DNA of 64,000 nt from Microvirga alba. Lineage in GTDB: Bacteria; Pseudomonadota; Alphaproteobacteria; Rhizobiales; Beijerinckiaceae. A program made the translations under genes and the position numbers. The notes under the pieces are model-generated. The model was not told the DNA's origin. It did no database searches and saw only the letters and a program-made list of their open reading frames with translations. Positions 46,750 through 56,917 of the stretch are shown piece by piece (the stretch's first letter is position 1; every line of letters begins with the position of its first letter). The stretch is from NCBI RefSeq assembly GCF_015694465.1, contig NZ_JADQDO010000001.1, forward strand, positions 434,001 through 498,000, read 5' to 3'.

Positions 46750-46764
46750 GAACATAATAGGAAC
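46750..46764 (+). promoter_or_regulatory. LexA (SOS) box of imuA
   Basis: GAAC-ATAATAG-GAAC, i.e. GTTC-N7-GTTC on the other strand, the direct-repeat LexA site known in alphaproteobacteria. It ends 33 bp before the imuA start codon, as expected for an SOS-controlled mutasome operon. Confidence 0.85.
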
Positions 46765-46797
46765 ATTGGTTGAGAAATAAGGTTTTGGGCAAGGTGC

Positions 46798-47550
46798 ATG
46801 CGTACCGGGCGACAGAGGATGCTTGCCGATTTACGGCACCGGATCGAGCGCCTGGAACATGGGCGTCGTAGCCGCGCGGTTTTGCCGTTCGGCCTCGCGC
46901 CCATCGACCGTCGATTGCCCGGTGAAGGCCTTGCTCTCGGGGCCTTGCACGAGTTGATCGAGGCCGGACCTGGCTCCGAGTTCGCCGGGGCGGCGACGCT
47001 TTTCGTGGCGGGGGTCGTGGCGCGCCTCAAAGGCCCGGTGCTGTGGTGCCTCAACCGCCGCGACCTGTTCGCGCCAGGATTTATGAATGCCGGGCTTCAC
47101 CCGGACAGGGTGATCTATGCAGAGACGTTTCGTGAGCGCGACGTCTTGGCCGTGATGGAGGAGGGGCTGCGAGAGAAGGGACTTGCCGCCGTTGTCGGGG
47201 AGGTGACGCGGCTCGGGTTGACGGCTTCGCGGCGGCTTCAACTTGCCGCCGAGGCTTCGAACGTACCGGCTTTCGTGCTGCGGCGATGGTGGACGGTGGC
47301 CGAAAAGGAACTTGCCAGCTTGCCGAGCGCCGCCGTGACGCGCTGGCGCATTTCACCTCATCCGTCGCTCGCCTTGCCGACACCGGGCTTAGGCCGTGTC
47401 TGCTGGCATGTCGAACTTCTGCGTTGCCGAGGCGGTGAACCTCATTCCTGGATTCTGGAGGCCTGCAATGAGAAGGGTCGTCTCGCTCTACCTTCCGACC
47501 TGGCCGACCGACCGGATCAGACGCCGGTTCGGCGCGCCGCCACCAGATGA
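46798..47550 (+). CDS. imuA: ImuA, SOS mutasome accessory protein
   Basis: A 250-residue RecA-like accessory protein of damage-induced mutagenesis. Its degenerate RecA/SulA-type core includes LPFGLAPIDRRLPGEGLALGALHELI near residue 29-54 and GPVLWCLNRRDLFAPG near 79. The C-terminal [22 protein letters not shown] is typical of ImuA. It is first in the imuA-imuB-dnaE2 operon under a LexA box. Its 3' end overlaps imuB by 83 bp in another frame, both ends being conserved in type. Confidence 0.9.
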   Translation: MRTGRQRMLADLRHRIERLEHGRRSRAVLPFGLAPIDRRLPGEGLALGALHELIEAGPGSEFAGAATLFVAGVVARLKGPVLWCLNRRDLFAPGFMNAGLHPDRVIYAETFRERDVLAVMEEGLREKGLAAVVGEVTRLGLTASRRLQLAAEASNVPAFVLRRWWTVAEKELASLPSAAVTRWRISPHPSLALPTPGLGRVCWHVELLRCRGGEPHSWILEACNEKGRLALPSDLADRPDQTPVRRAATR

Positions 47551-48973
47551 GCCGCTTGTCACCGTGATCACTGAGGGCTCCCGCCGTCTCATCGGTGCGG
47601 TCGATCGGGCAGCCCGCGCGCTCGGACTGCGCGCGGGGCAAACCATCGCGCATGCGCAAGCTCTTGTGCCGAACCTGCATATCGTCGATGCGACACCGGA
47701 AGAAGATAGAGCCTCTCTCAACGAATTGGCGCGCTGGTGCATCGGTTATTCCCCCATCGTCGCGCCGAACCCGCCGGATGGAATCTGGATCGATATTGCA
47801 GGAGCCGCGCACCTCTTCGGCGGAGAAGAAAAGCTCGTTGCCCATCTGGTGAGGCGGCTGACCACGCAAGGCATTCAGGCCATGGCGAGTGTCGCCGATG
47901 CACCGGGTACTGCCTGGGCCGTGGCCCGCTACGGCCATCAGGCACTTGTTTCGCCGGGGCGGGCTATCGATGCCATTGCGGGTCTTCCCGTTGCAGCTTT
48001 GCGGCTGTCGGCTGAGACAGTCGACGGACTGCATCGTCTTGGCGTCGAACGCATCGGGCAACTCGCCGCCATGCCGCGTGCGCCGATGGTACGCCGGTTC
48101 GGCAAGGATGTGGCGTTGAGGCTTGACCAGGCCTTCGGGCAGGTCTTTGAACCGCTCAATCCGCTCTTGCCAAAAGAGACGCCCCTGCGGCGCGTGGGCT
48201 TCACTGAGCCGATCGGACGGCTTGAGGATCTGGCCGCCGTCGTGCAGCGCCTCGCGCAATTGCTGTGTCACGATCTCACGCGCTCTGCGCTCGGCATTCG
48301 CCGTCTCGATCTGATCTTCGAGCGCGTGGACCGCCGCAGCGTCGCGCTTCGGGTCGGAACCGCGAAGGCGACGCGGGATGCAAAACATCTCGCCAAACTC
48401 TTCGATGAGCGACTGCAAACGGTCGATCCCGGCTTCGGTATCGAGGCGGCAATCCTGATCGCCAGCAAGGTCGAGCCTTTGAGCGATAAACAGGTGGAGG
48501 CGGCCGAACTCGGGAGCGACGGCGCCTCCGGTGTCGATCTCAGCCGCCTCGTTGACAGGCTCGGGGCGCGGCTTGGCCCAAAACACGTCTATCGCCTTGC
48601 GCCGGTCGAGAGCCGTTTGCCGGAACGCTCCATGCAACGTATTCCCGCGCTTGCGCCGATGACGGGGCTGACATGGCCGGATGGCCTGCCGCGTCCAACG
48701 CGCCTGCTCGATCCACCGGAATCCGTCACCGCGACGGCGCTCTTGCCGGATCATCCGCCTGCCTTCTTCATCTGGCGGCGCGTGCGTCACCGTGTGGTGA
48801 GGGCCGATGGGCCGGAGCGCATCACCGGGGAATGGTGGCTCTCCGATAAAGAGCGCTCGTCCTTGCGCGACTACTACCGGGTTGAGAACGAACAGGGCGC
48901 GCGCTTCTGGCTCTTTCGCGATGCACCGGCGGATCAGGGCGGCCGCTGGTGGCTGCATGGGGTGTTCGCATGA
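47468..48973 (+). CDS. imuB: ImuB, Y-family polymerase-like mutasome protein
   Basis: A 501-residue protein related to Y-family polymerases but without the catalytic acidic residues; the expected DMDAFFASVE-like start is replaced by [11 protein letters not shown]. ImuB acts as a hub linking the beta clamp, ImuA and DnaE2 in translesion synthesis. The polymerase-like part ends near residue 330, and the rest is the ImuB-specific C-terminal region ([22 protein letters not shown]). The start [12 protein letters not shown] at 47468 lies inside the end of imuA. Its last bases overlap the dnaE2 start by ATGA. Confidence 0.92.
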   Translation: MRRVVSLYLPTWPTDRIRRRFGAPPPDEPLVTVITEGSRRLIGAVDRAARALGLRAGQTIAHAQALVPNLHIVDATPEEDRASLNELARWCIGYSPIVAPNPPDGIWIDIAGAAHLFGGEEKLVAHLVRRLTTQGIQAMASVADAPGTAWAVARYGHQALVSPGRAIDAIAGLPVAALRLSAETVDGLHRLGVERIGQLAAMPRAPMVRRFGKDVALRLDQAFGQVFEPLNPLLPKETPLRRVGFTEPIGRLEDLAAVVQRLAQLLCHDLTRSALGIRRLDLIFERVDRRSVALRVGTAKATRDAKHLAKLFDERLQTVDPGFGIEAAILIASKVEPLSDKQVEAAELGSDGASGVDLSRLVDRLGARLGPKHVYRLAPVESRLPERSMQRIPALAPMTGLTWPDGLPRPTRLLDPPESVTATALLPDHPPAFFIWRRVRHRVVRADGPERITGEWWLSDKERSSLRDYYRVENEQGARFWLFRDAPADQGGRWWLHGVFA

Positions 48974-51900
48974 GTTATGCCGAACTCCAGATCACAACGC
49001 ATTTCTCGTTCCTGCGGGGTGCCTCGAGCCCACGCGAATTGTTCGAGCAGGCGAAGCGTCTCGGCCTGTCGGCCCTCGGTATCGTTGACCGGAATTCATT
49101 GGCCGGGATCGTGCGCGCCTATGAGGCGTCGAAGGAAACCGGCATTCGTCTCGTGGTCGGATGTCGGCTCGATCTTACCGATGGAACATCGCTTCTCGTG
49201 TACCCGACCGACAAGGCCGCCTATTCGCGCCTGTGTCGCCTGCTCAGTCTCGGCAAGGGCCGGGCAGGGAAGGGCAAATGCGCGCTCACGTGGGACGACG
49301 TGGAAGTCTGGAGCGAAGGTCTTCTCGCGGTTCTTTTGGGCGATCATGCGGATGAAGCTCTTTCGTCCAATCTAAAGCGTTTGAAACGCACTTTCGGCAA
49401 CCGCGCCTATATGGCGCTGATCCGCCGCTTCGCGCCGAACGAATATTTGCGCCTCTGGCAGGTGGAGCAGGCCGCTCAAGGCGAGGGCGTGCCGAGTGTC
49501 GCGATGGGCGATATTCTCTATCACCATCCCGCGCGCCGCATGTTGCAGGATGTGGTGGCCTGCATCCGCCAGGGCTGCACCATCGATCGGGCGGGGTTCC
49601 ATCTGGAACGGCACGCGGATCGCTTTCTGAAAGATCCGACCGAGATGAAACGCCTGTTCGAGCGGCACGCGGAAGCGGTCGCGCGGACGGGCGAGATCGT
49701 GCGGCGCTGCCGCTTCTCGCTCGATGAATTGCGCTATCAATATCCAAGCGAAACCGAACCTGGCGAGACGGCGCAGGAAAAGCTGGAGCGCCTGACCTGG
49801 GATGGTGCAAAACGCCGCTATCCCGAAGGTTTGTCCGACAAGGTGGCCGCGCAATTGCGGCATGAATTGAACCTGATTGAGAGCCTCAACTACGCCCCTT
49901 ACTTTCTCACCGTCCATTCCATCGTGAACTTTGCGCGCTCGCGGGAAATTCTGTGCCAGGGGCGTGGCTCGGCGGCGAATTCCGCCGTCTGCTATGTGCT
50001 CGGCATCACTTCCATCGATCCGATGCGTTCCGAACTTTTGTTCGAGCGCTTCATCTCGCAAGAGCGCAACGAGCCGCCGGATATCGATGTCGACTTCGAG
50101 CACGAGCGGCGGGAAGAGGTCATTCAATGGATCTACGACACCTACGGTCGCAATCGCGCCGCGTTGACCGCCGTGGTGAGTTGCTATCGCGCGCGCGGGG
50201 CCGTGCGGGAAGTCGGCAAGGTTCTGGGCGTGCCAGAGGATGTGACGGGAGGCTTGTCCGGTCTCGTCTGGGGGTGGAGCGCGGAAGGGGTGGGCGAGCG
50301 CGAGGCGAAGGATCTCAACCTCAACCTGGACGATCCGCGTTTGCGTCTCACGCTCGAACTCGCCCGCGACCTGATCGGCGCGCCGCGCCATCTTTCCCAG
50401 CACCCGGGTGGCTTCGTGCTGACGCAGGATCGCCTCGACGATCTCGTGCCCATTGAGCCCGCCGCCATGGAAAACCGGCAGGTTATCGAATGGGACAAGA
50501 ACGACATCGAGATTCTGCGCTTCATGAAGGTCGATGTGCTCGGCCTCGGCATGCTCGGCTGCATGCGCCGCGCCTTCGATCTTATGCGTGAGCAGAAAGG
50601 CATCTCGCACACTCTGGCCTCGATCCCGCCGGAGGACCCGAAAACCTATGCCATGATCAGGCAGGCCGACACGCTCGGCGTGTTCCAGATCGAGAGTAGG
50701 GCGCAGATGGCCATGCTGCCCCGCATGAAGCCCAAGACCTTCTATGATCTTGTTATCGAAGTCGCCATCGTCCGTCCCGGTCCGATCCAGGGCGATATGG
50801 TGCATCCCTATATCCGCCGTCGCGAGGGGCGGGAGGAGGTCTCCTACCCGACACCGGAGCTGGAGCGGGTGCTTGGCAAGACCCTCGGCGTGCCACTGTT
50901 CCAGGAGCAGGCGATGCGGGTCGCCATTGAGTGCGCTGGCTTCACGCCCTCCGAGGCCGATCAACTCCGTCGCTCCATGGCGACCTTCAAGTTCAAGGGC
51001 GATGTGTCAAAATTCCAGGAGAAGCTGACGAACGGCATGTTGGATCGGGGCTACACCCAGGAATTCGCCGAACGTATCTTCAAGCAGCTTGAAGGCTTCG
51101 GCTCCTATGGCTTCCCCGAGAGCCACGCGGCTTCCTTCGCGTTGATCGCCTATGCCTCGTCCTGGATGAAGTGTCATCACCCGGACGTGTTCTGTTGTGC
51201 GCTTCTGAACGCCCAGCCGATGGGTTTCTACGCCCCGGCGCAGATCGTGCGCGATGCCCGCCAGCATGGCATCGAGGTTCGTCCAGTCGATGTGAACCAT
51301 TCCCGATGGGATTGCACGCTCGAGCGGACGAATGACAAGAGCCGTTTCGCCGTGCGCCTCGGCCTGCGCTTGGCGAAGGGCCTTTCCAATGCCGACGGCG
51401 CTTCCATCGTGCTTGCGCGCGGCGACATGCCGTTCTCATCCGTCGAAGAATTGTGGCTTCGCGCGAGGGTGCCGGTCTCAGCGTTTGAACGCTTGGCCGA
51501 GGCGGATGCTTTCGGCTCTCTCGACAGCAACCGCCGCGATGCGCTCTGGACAATCAAGGGTCTGAGCGATGCGCCTCTGCCGCTCTTCGCTGCGGCGGAC
51601 GAACGCGATGCGCAATTACGTGCGGAGGTCATCGAACCGGTGGTCTCCCTGACGTCCATGACGCTGGGCCGGGAGGTCGTTGAAGATTATCGCTCGAAGG
51701 GCCTGACCCTGCGCTCACATCCGCTCGCGTTCTTGCGCGATGATCTGGAGCAAAGACGCATGATCCGTTGTTCCGACCTCAAATCCACCCGCGACGGACT
51801 CCGCGTAACGGTTCCTGGGCTCGTTCTCGTGCGTCAGAAACCGGGCTCCGCCAAAGGCGTCTTGTTCATGACCATCGAGGATGAGACGGACGTCGCGAAT

Positions 51901-52224
51901 CTCATTATCTGGCCGTCCCTGTTCGAAAAACAACGATATCTCATTCTATCTGCGGGCATGGTTGCCTGTCGGGGGCGCGTGCAGCGGGAAGGGGAGGTGA
52001 TCCATGTGGTTGCCGAACACCTTATCGATCTCTCCGACCTTTTGCGAAGCGTCGGCGAACGGGACGAGCCTTTCCCGCTCCCTCATGGACGTGGCGATGA
52101 AGCCAAAACCGGCGGCCCCGATCCGCGCGACCGGGAGGGACTCGGCCGAAAGCCCCGCGACATCTACATTCCCGACCTCCGGCCCGGTAGCGGGATCAAG
52201 GTGAAGACGAGGGATTTTCGCTGA
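48970..52224 (+). CDS. dnaE2: Error-prone DNA polymerase DnaE2
   Basis: A 1084-residue C-family polymerase alpha-like enzyme that performs mutagenic translesion synthesis. The PHP domain is at the N-terminus ([25 protein letters not shown]). The catalytic aspartates are in [16 protein letters not shown] near residue 368-376, with further conserved blocks [19 protein letters not shown] and [12 protein letters not shown]. The C-terminal OB-fold ([24 protein letters not shown]) ends near residue 1000. Length and gene order imuA-imuB-dnaE2 are standard for alphaproteobacteria. The LexA box upstream makes it DNA-damage inducible. Confidence 0.95.
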   Translation: MSYAELQITTHFSFLRGASSPRELFEQAKRLGLSALGIVDRNSLAGIVRAYEASKETGIRLVVGCRLDLTDGTSLLVYPTDKAAYSRLCRLLSLGKGRAGKGKCALTWDDVEVWSEGLLAVLLGDHADEALSSNLKRLKRTFGNRAYMALIRRFAPNEYLRLWQVEQAAQGEGVPSVAMGDILYHHPARRMLQDVVACIRQGCTIDRAGFHLERHADRFLKDPTEMKRLFERHAEAVARTGEIVRRCRFSLDELRYQYPSETEPGETAQEKLERLTWDGAKRRYPEGLSDKVAAQLRHELNLIESLNYAPYFLTVHSIVNFARSREILCQGRGSAANSAVCYVLGITSIDPMRSELLFERFISQERNEPPDIDVDFEHERREEVIQWIYDTYGRNRAALTAVVSCYRARGAVREVGKVLGVPEDVTGGLSGLVWGWSAEGVGEREAKDLNLNLDDPRLRLTLELARDLIGAPRHLSQHPGGFVLTQDRLDDLVPIEPAAMENRQVIEWDKNDIEILRFMKVDVLGLGMLGCMRRAFDLMREQKGISHTLASIPPEDPKTYAMIRQADTLGVFQIESRAQMAMLPRMKPKTFYDLVIEVAIVRPGPIQGDMVHPYIRRREGREEVSYPTPELERVLGKTLGVPLFQEQAMRVAIECAGFTPSEADQLRRSMATFKFKGDVSKFQEKLTNGMLDRGYTQEFAERIFKQLEGFGSYGFPESHAASFALIAYASSWMKCHHPDVFCCALLNAQPMGFYAPAQIVRDARQHGIEVRPVDVNHSRWDCTLERTNDKSRFAVRLGLRLAKGLSNADGASIVLARGDMPFSSVEELWLRARVPVSAFERLAEADAFGSLDSNRRDALWTIKGLSDAPLPLFAAADERDAQLRAEVIEPVVSLTSMTLGREVVEDYRSKGLTLRSHPLAFLRDDLEQRRMIRCSDLKSTRDGLRVTVPGLVLVRQKPGSAKGVLFMTIEDETDVANLIIWPSLFEKQRYLILSAGMVACRGRVQREGEVIHVVAEHLIDLSDLLRSVGERDEPFPLPHGRGDEAKTGGPDPRDREGLGRKPRDIYIPDLRPGSGIKVKTRDFR

Positions 52225-52259
52225 TGGTGCAGCGCCGGGCCGAAGAGACATGCCTTAAC

Positions 52260-52317
52260 GCGTGAAGAATCTGCGCGTCACGCGGGATTTTCACGCTCGC
52301 GCGTAGCGCATTTTTTT
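52260..52317 (+). terminator. Terminator-like structure after dnaE2
   Basis: GCGTGAA/TTCACGC encloses further CGCG-rich sequence and is followed by GCGC-GTA-GCGC and seven T residues (52311-52317). It lies 36 bp after the dnaE2 stop. The T-run makes intrinsic termination likely. Confidence 0.55.
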
Positions 52318-52373
52318 CGCTAGCCTCATACTATGTCGCGGACAAATTTGCGAAATTTGCGTCAAATGGAACC

Positions 52374-52389
52374 TGGCATGTTTTTTGCC
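52374..52389 (+). promoter_or_regulatory. Sigma-54 promoter of the peptide-type ABC operon
   Basis: TGGCATG-TTTT-TTGCC has the invariant GG (52375-52376) and GC (52387-52388) separated by exactly 10 bp, the -24/-12 signature of RpoN. Transcription would start near 52400, about 50 bp before the first gene. Upstream lies AAATTTGCGAAATTTGCG, a direct repeat that might bind the activator. Confidence 0.8.
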
Positions 52390-52452
52390 ATGCCTTATTC
52401 CATCCGCGCGCATAACATCTAGGGAACGCTGGTCGCGGCAAGGAGGGGAAGA

Positions 52453-53982
52453 ATGCTTCGCAAGACTCTCGCTATCACGGCGCTCGCAATGACTGTGGCG
52501 ATCCCCGCTCACGTCATGGCAAGTGAGCTCCGGGTCGGCTTCACGCTTGATGCGTTGACGCTGGATCCCGCCAATCATCGCAAACGCGAAACGGAAACCA
52601 TCATCCGGAATATCTATGACGGCCTCCTGACCCGCGACGCCAAAATGAAGGTTGTTTCGGAATTGGCTGAGTCATGGACGCAGGTCGATCCGCTCACCTA
52701 TGACTTCAAGATCAGGAAGGGGGTCACCTTCCACGACGGTTCGGCGATGACGGCCGACGACATCGTCTTCACCTTCGAGCGCCTGACCAAGGACGGCGCA
52801 ATGGGAGGACAGACCAGCCCGCGCAAGGATCTCGTGGGGCCGGTCAAGGCAATCTCGAAGGTGGACGACCAGACCGTGCGCTTCACCTTGAGCGAGCCCT
52901 GGCCGATCCTGCCCGCCATGCTGCCGGTCCAAGAGGTGGTCAGCAAGGCCTTCACGGAGAAGGTCGGCTCGCAAGGGCTGGCGACCCAGACCAACGGTAC
53001 GGGTCCGTTCAAGCTCGTCGAATGGCGCAAGGGCGATTCCATCATTCTCCAGCGCTATGACGGATATTACGGCGGTGCGACCGACATTCCTCCGGTTGGA
53101 AAGGCTTGTGTCGATCGCGCCATCTTCAAGATCATCCCGGAAAACGCGTCGCGCGTCGCGGCTCTGCTCGCCGGAGAGGTCGACATCATCAACGAGCTGC
53201 CGCCCTACGACATGAAGAAGGTGGAGGCGAGCGCGAACACGAAGGTGATGAAGGTCAACGGCACGCGCACTTTCTTTGTCGCTTTGAACAACACGAAGAA
53301 GCCGTTCGATGACGTGCGCGTCCGCAAGGCCGCGAACATGGCGGTCAACAAGGCCCTCATCATCGAAAAGGTTCTGTTGGGGACAGCCGAGCCGCTGAAC
53401 GGCGTCATGAGCCCGGACGCGTTCGGCTACAATCCCAACCTCCCGGCCTATCCCTTCGATCCCGAAGGAGCCAAGAAGCTCCTTACCGAGGCGGGTTACC
53501 CGAATGGCGTCGATGTGACGCTCGACACGGAAGGGGCGTTCAAGGAGATGGTGGAAGCCGTCGCCGCCATGCTGACCAAGGCCAACATCCGGGCCAAGGT
53601 GAATGTGGTCGAAGGCTCGACGCTGCGCGCGAAATGGTTGCCGACCAGCGAGAAGACCGGCGACATGTACTTCACATCCTGGGGCAACGGCTCGCTCGAT
53701 CCGGCGGACATCTTCGTTCCGACCCTTCGGACCGGGGATCGCGGCAACAGCGCCTTCTACTCCAACAAGGAAGTCGATGCCCTGCTCGACGCCGCCAATG
53801 TCGAGTTGGACCAGACCAAGCGCGCGGATCTCTACAAGAAGGCTCAGGTGATCGTGAACAAGGACGCCCCCTGGATGTTCCTGTGGCTGCCGCAGGACAT
53901 CTACGGCGTGTCGAAGCGTGTCAGCGGGTGGGAGCCGAGCGCCGACAGCCGCATCAACCTTCACGACGCCTGCGTGAAGTAA
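52453..53982 (+). CDS. ABC transporter substrate-binding protein (SBP_bac_5, DppA-like)
   Basis: A 509-residue periplasmic binding protein. The signal peptide MLRKTLAITALAMTVAIPAHVMA is followed by SELRVGFTLDALTLDPANHRKRET. The family block is VTFHDGSAMTADDIVFTFERL near 91. A strong AAGGAGGGG ribosome-binding site precedes the ATG. It is the first gene of a seven-gene operon under a sigma-54 promoter. The ligand is unknown; the C45-type hydrolase later in the operon suggests a peptide-like or N-acylated compound. Confidence 0.92.
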   Translation: MLRKTLAITALAMTVAIPAHVMASELRVGFTLDALTLDPANHRKRETETIIRNIYDGLLTRDAKMKVVSELAESWTQVDPLTYDFKIRKGVTFHDGSAMTADDIVFTFERLTKDGAMGGQTSPRKDLVGPVKAISKVDDQTVRFTLSEPWPILPAMLPVQEVVSKAFTEKVGSQGLATQTNGTGPFKLVEWRKGDSIILQRYDGYYGGATDIPPVGKACVDRAIFKIIPENASRVAALLAGEVDIINELPPYDMKKVEASANTKVMKVNGTRTFFVALNNTKKPFDDVRVRKAANMAVNKALIIEKVLLGTAEPLNGVMSPDAFGYNPNLPAYPFDPEGAKKLLTEAGYPNGVDVTLDTEGAFKEMVEAVAAMLTKANIRAKVNVVEGSTLRAKWLPTSEKTGDMYFTSWGNGSLDPADIFVPTLRTGDRGNSAFYSNKEVDALLDAANVELDQTKRADLYKKAQVIVNKDAPWMFLWLPQDIYGVSKRVSGWEPSADSRINLHDACVK

Positions 53983-54019
53983 TGAACCATCGCGGCATCT
54001 GCTCAGTGGAGAGAGCCTC

Positions 54020-55027
54020 ATGAAGCCATTGGCGCTCGTGGGGCGTATCGCCCAACTCGTGCCGGTTCTTCTTGGCGTCAGCGTCATCGTCTTCGTGATG
54101 ATGGCGCTGACGCCCGGAGATCCCGTCGAGATCATGCTTGCCGATCAGCAGGCAACGCCTCAGCAGGTGCAGGCGATGCGCCACGATATGGGGCTCGATC
54201 GCCCCGCATTGGAGCGGTTCGGCGTGTTTCTCGGAAATGCGCTGACCGGCAATTTCGGCCTGAGCTTCTTTCACCGCCGTCCGGTTGCGGAGGTGATCGC
54301 GGAGCGTCTGCCGGCAACGGTCGAACTGACGCTTGCGGCTTTGCTCCTCGCTATTGCCATTTCCGTCCCGCTCGGCGTCGTCGCGGCGGTGAAGAAGAAC
54401 AAGCTCGTCGACAGGCTGGCCGCGTTGGGGTCGCTGTTCGGCATTTCCTTGCCCGGCTTCTGGTTCGGGATCATCCTGATCATTCTCTTCGCCGTCCATT
54501 TGAAACTCCTGCCCGTTTCAGGGCGGATGGAGTTCGCGTGCGAAGTGCCCGCCATCACCACCCTGGTGACCATCGACAGTCTCCTCCGCGGACGGCCGGA
54601 TTGTTTCGCGAACGCGCTGTCGCATCTGATCTTGCCGGCTCTCACCCTGGCACTCCCCATGGCTGCCGTTCTGACCCGCGTTCAACGGGCGGCCATGCTC
54701 GAAGTTCTGCGGTCGGATTATATCGTGTTCGCGCAGGCCAAAGGCATCTCCCGTCGGCGGGTGCTCTGGCGTCACGCCCTCAAGAACGCACTTGTGCCGA
54801 CCGTCACGGTCGCTGCGATCGAAACCGGTTCGCTGCTCGGGGGTAACATGGTGGTTGAAACGGTGTTCGGCTGGCCGGGCCTCGGCCGCCTCGTCGTTGA
54901 GAGCATTTTCGTGCGCAACTATCCTCTCGTGCAGGCCGCCGTGCTGTTCTACGCCGTGACTTACGTGCTGCTGAACTTCATCGCCGACGTGCTCTACACG
55001 ATGCTTAACCCGAGGGTGCGCCTATGA
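54020..55027 (+). CDS. ABC transporter permease (DppB-like)
   Basis: A 335-residue inner-membrane permease. It begins MKPLALVGRIAQLVPVLLGVSVIVFVMMALTPGDP and contains the EAA loop AQAKGISRRRVLWRHALKNALVP and the C-terminal ADVLYTMLNPRVRL. A long periplasmic insertion (about 165-195, with CEVPAITTLVTIDSLLRGRPDC) separates two helices and holds two cysteines. It overlaps the next gene by ATGA. Confidence 0.93.
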   Translation: MKPLALVGRIAQLVPVLLGVSVIVFVMMALTPGDPVEIMLADQQATPQQVQAMRHDMGLDRPALERFGVFLGNALTGNFGLSFFHRRPVAEVIAERLPATVELTLAALLLAIAISVPLGVVAAVKKNKLVDRLAALGSLFGISLPGFWFGIILIILFAVHLKLLPVSGRMEFACEVPAITTLVTIDSLLRGRPDCFANALSHLILPALTLALPMAAVLTRVQRAAMLEVLRSDYIVFAQAKGISRRRVLWRHALKNALVPTVTVAAIETGSLLGGNMVVETVFGWPGLGRLVVESIFVRNYPLVQAAVLFYAVTYVLLNFIADVLYTMLNPRVRL

Positions 55028-55926
55028 GTATCGCAGTGCGCGTGCCCGTGATGACCGCCGAGCGGATCGAGACGCCGACATGGCAAAGCCTGCGCCGGTT
55101 CGCGGCGGACCGTTTCTCGATGGTCGCAGCGATCGTGGTCCTTGCCTTCGTGCTCATGGCTGTGCTGGCGCCCTGGCTCGCCCCGCACGATCCTTACGAG
55201 ACCGACCTTCTGCGCCGACTTCAGGCTCCGGCCTGGATGGAAGGCGGAGAGTGGAGCTATCTTCTCGGCTGCGATGCGCTCGGCCGCGATATTCTCTCGC
55301 GGATCATCTACGGCTCTCAGGTATCGATCACCATCGGATTGGCGGTCGTCCTAATCGCCACCGTGATCGGAACGGTCCTCGGCCTCGCCGCCGGCTACAT
55401 GCGCGGCTGGGTCGATATCGGGATCTCGCGGCTCGTCGATATTCTGCTCGGCTTCCCCTATCTCATCTTTGCCATCGCCTTGATGGCGATGATGGGCCCC
55501 GGCCTGCAGAACATCATTCTGGCGCTGGTCTACAAGGAATGGGTTGTGCCTGCCCGTGTCGTGCGTGGTGAGGTGCTTGCGGCGCGCGAGATGGAATATG
55601 TGGAAGCCGCCCGCGCGGTCGGTGCGCCGCGCCTCCACATCATGTTTCGGGAAATTTTGCCCAACATCCTGTCGCCGGTGATTGTCGTGTCGACGATCCG
55701 GATGGCGCACGTGATCATCCTGGAGGCGAGTTTGTCGTTCCTCGGCATCGGCGTGCAACCGCCCACAGCCTCCTGGGGCTCGATGGTGGCCGATGGCCGC
55801 GCCTTCATTCTCGATGCGTGGTGGGTCTGCACCTTCCCCGGCATCGCCATTCTATTCCTCGTCCTCTCGATCAATGTCGCCAGTCAGGGCCTTCGCGATG
55901 CATTCGACCCGAAGTTCAGTGACTGA
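55024..55926 (+). CDS. ABC transporter permease (DppC-like)
   Basis: A 300-residue permease with six predicted helices. Diagnostic sequences are LLGCDALGRDILSRIIYGSQ near residue 80, the EAA loop VEAARAVGAPRLHIMFREILPN and the C-terminal LRDAFDPKFSD. The N-terminus is extended by about 30 polar residues before helix 1. The stop codon lies one base before the ATG of the next gene. Confidence 0.93.
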   Translation: MSIAVRVPVMTAERIETPTWQSLRRFAADRFSMVAAIVVLAFVLMAVLAPWLAPHDPYETDLLRRLQAPAWMEGGEWSYLLGCDALGRDILSRIIYGSQVSITIGLAVVLIATVIGTVLGLAAGYMRGWVDIGISRLVDILLGFPYLIFAIALMAMMGPGLQNIILALVYKEWVVPARVVRGEVLAAREMEYVEAARAVGAPRLHIMFREILPNILSPVIVVSTIRMAHVIILEASLSFLGIGVQPPTASWGSMVADGRAFILDAWWVCTFPGIAILFLVLSINVASQGLRDAFDPKFSD

Positions 55927-55927
55927 G

Positions 55928-56917
55928 ATGTCAACGCCTCTTCTCTCCATACGTGGTCTCAAGACCTGCTTTCCCACACGCGCCGGTCTGGTGACGGCCG
56001 TCGACGGGGTCGATCTTGATGTTTATCCCGGCGAATGCCTCGGCATTGTCGGTGAGAGCGGGTCGGGCAAGAGCGTGACCTTTGCCAGCGTGATCGGTCT
56101 GGTGCGCTCACCGGGCTATGTGGCCGACGGCTCGATGCAGTTCGACGGCATCGATCTTCGAGGCTTGAACGCGGACGGCTGGCGGACTTTGCGCGGACGC
56201 GACATCGCCATGACCATGCAGGACGCGCTCACCGCGCTCAATCCTGCGCTCACGGTGGCGGAACAGATCGAGGAAGTGCTGCTCGCGCATGCCACCGACC
56301 TGCCTCGCCGAGGCCGCCGGGACGCGGCGCGCGCGCGGGCCATCGAGATGCTGCGGCTCGTGGGGATTCCCGCCCCCGACAAACGGATTGACGATTATCC
56401 GCACCAGTTCTCGGGCGGAATGCGCCAGCGCATCATGATCGCCATTGCCTTGTCCTGCCGCCCGAAGCTCCTGATCGCGGATGAGCCGACGACCGCCCTT
56501 GATGTGACCATCCAGGCCCAGGTGCTCGATCTCATCAGCGATCTGCGGCGCGAATTGGGAATGAGCGTGGTGCTCATCACGCACGATCTCGGCATCGTGG
56601 CCGAGCACACGGACCGGGTGGCGGTCATGTATGCCGGGCAGATCGTCGAGGCCGGTGTGACACGGGAGCTCATCGACCGGCCGCGCCACCCCTATACGCG
56701 CGGGCTCATCGGCCTGATCCCACGTCTCTCGGATCTCGATGCGCCGATCAAGCCGATCGAGGGGCAGGTGCCCGAACTCATCGGCCTCGGTGGAACTTGC
56801 CGCTTCTACGATCGCTGCGATTTCAGGGCCTCCCGATGCCGAACCGACATTCCGATGGAAGCGGCGGGACTAGATCATCAAGTGCGGTGTGTTCGCGTGG
56901 AGGAGAGCCTGCAATGA
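55928..56917 (+). CDS. ABC transporter ATP-binding protein (DppD-like)
   Basis: A 329-residue ATPase. Walker A is GESGSGKSVT near 40, the signature FSGGMRQRIMIAIALSC near 160 and Walker B LLIADEPTTALD near 180. The C-terminal oligopeptide-transporter extension carries four cysteines (CRFYDRCDFRASRC), which bind an iron-sulfur cluster in some Dpp/Opp ATPases. The ATG at 55928 is chosen because the longer frame overlaps the permease. It overlaps the next gene by ATGA. Confidence 0.93.
   Translation: MSTPLLSIRGLKTCFPTRAGLVTAVDGVDLDVYPGECLGIVGESGSGKSVTFASVIGLVRSPGYVADGSMQFDGIDLRGLNADGWRTLRGRDIAMTMQDALTALNPALTVAEQIEEVLLAHATDLPRRGRRDAARARAIEMLRLVGIPAPDKRIDDYPHQFSGGMRQRIMIAIALSCRPKLLIADEPTTALDVTIQAQVLDLISDLRRELGMSVVLITHDLGIVAEHTDRVAVMYAGQIVEAGVTRELIDRPRHPYTRGLIGLIPRLSDLDAPIKPIEGQVPELIGLGGTCRFYDRCDFRASRCRTDIPMEAAGLDHQVRCVRVEESLQ

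Larger units (their letters stand above)
46423..46797. other. Divergent regulatory region
   Basis: 375 bp between the binding-protein gene (minus) and imuA (plus), much of it AT-rich. It holds two identical-architecture palindromes (46509-46524, 46647-46662), which most likely belong to the transporter operon, and the LexA box (46750-46764), which belongs to imuA. Confidence 0.7.

Noticed and set aside
47081-48958. Minus-strand frame of about 625 codons opposite imuB
   Set aside because: No domain recognised; biased composition; fully overlaps the conserved imuA-imuB-dnaE2 operon.
49372-50964. Minus-strand frame of about 530 codons opposite dnaE2
   Set aside because: Shadow of the polymerase gene; no recognised motif.
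52672-54135. Minus-strand frame of about 487 codons opposite the binding-protein gene
   Set aside because: Shadow frame with Arg/His/Val-rich composition; the plus-strand gene has a signal peptide and family motifs.
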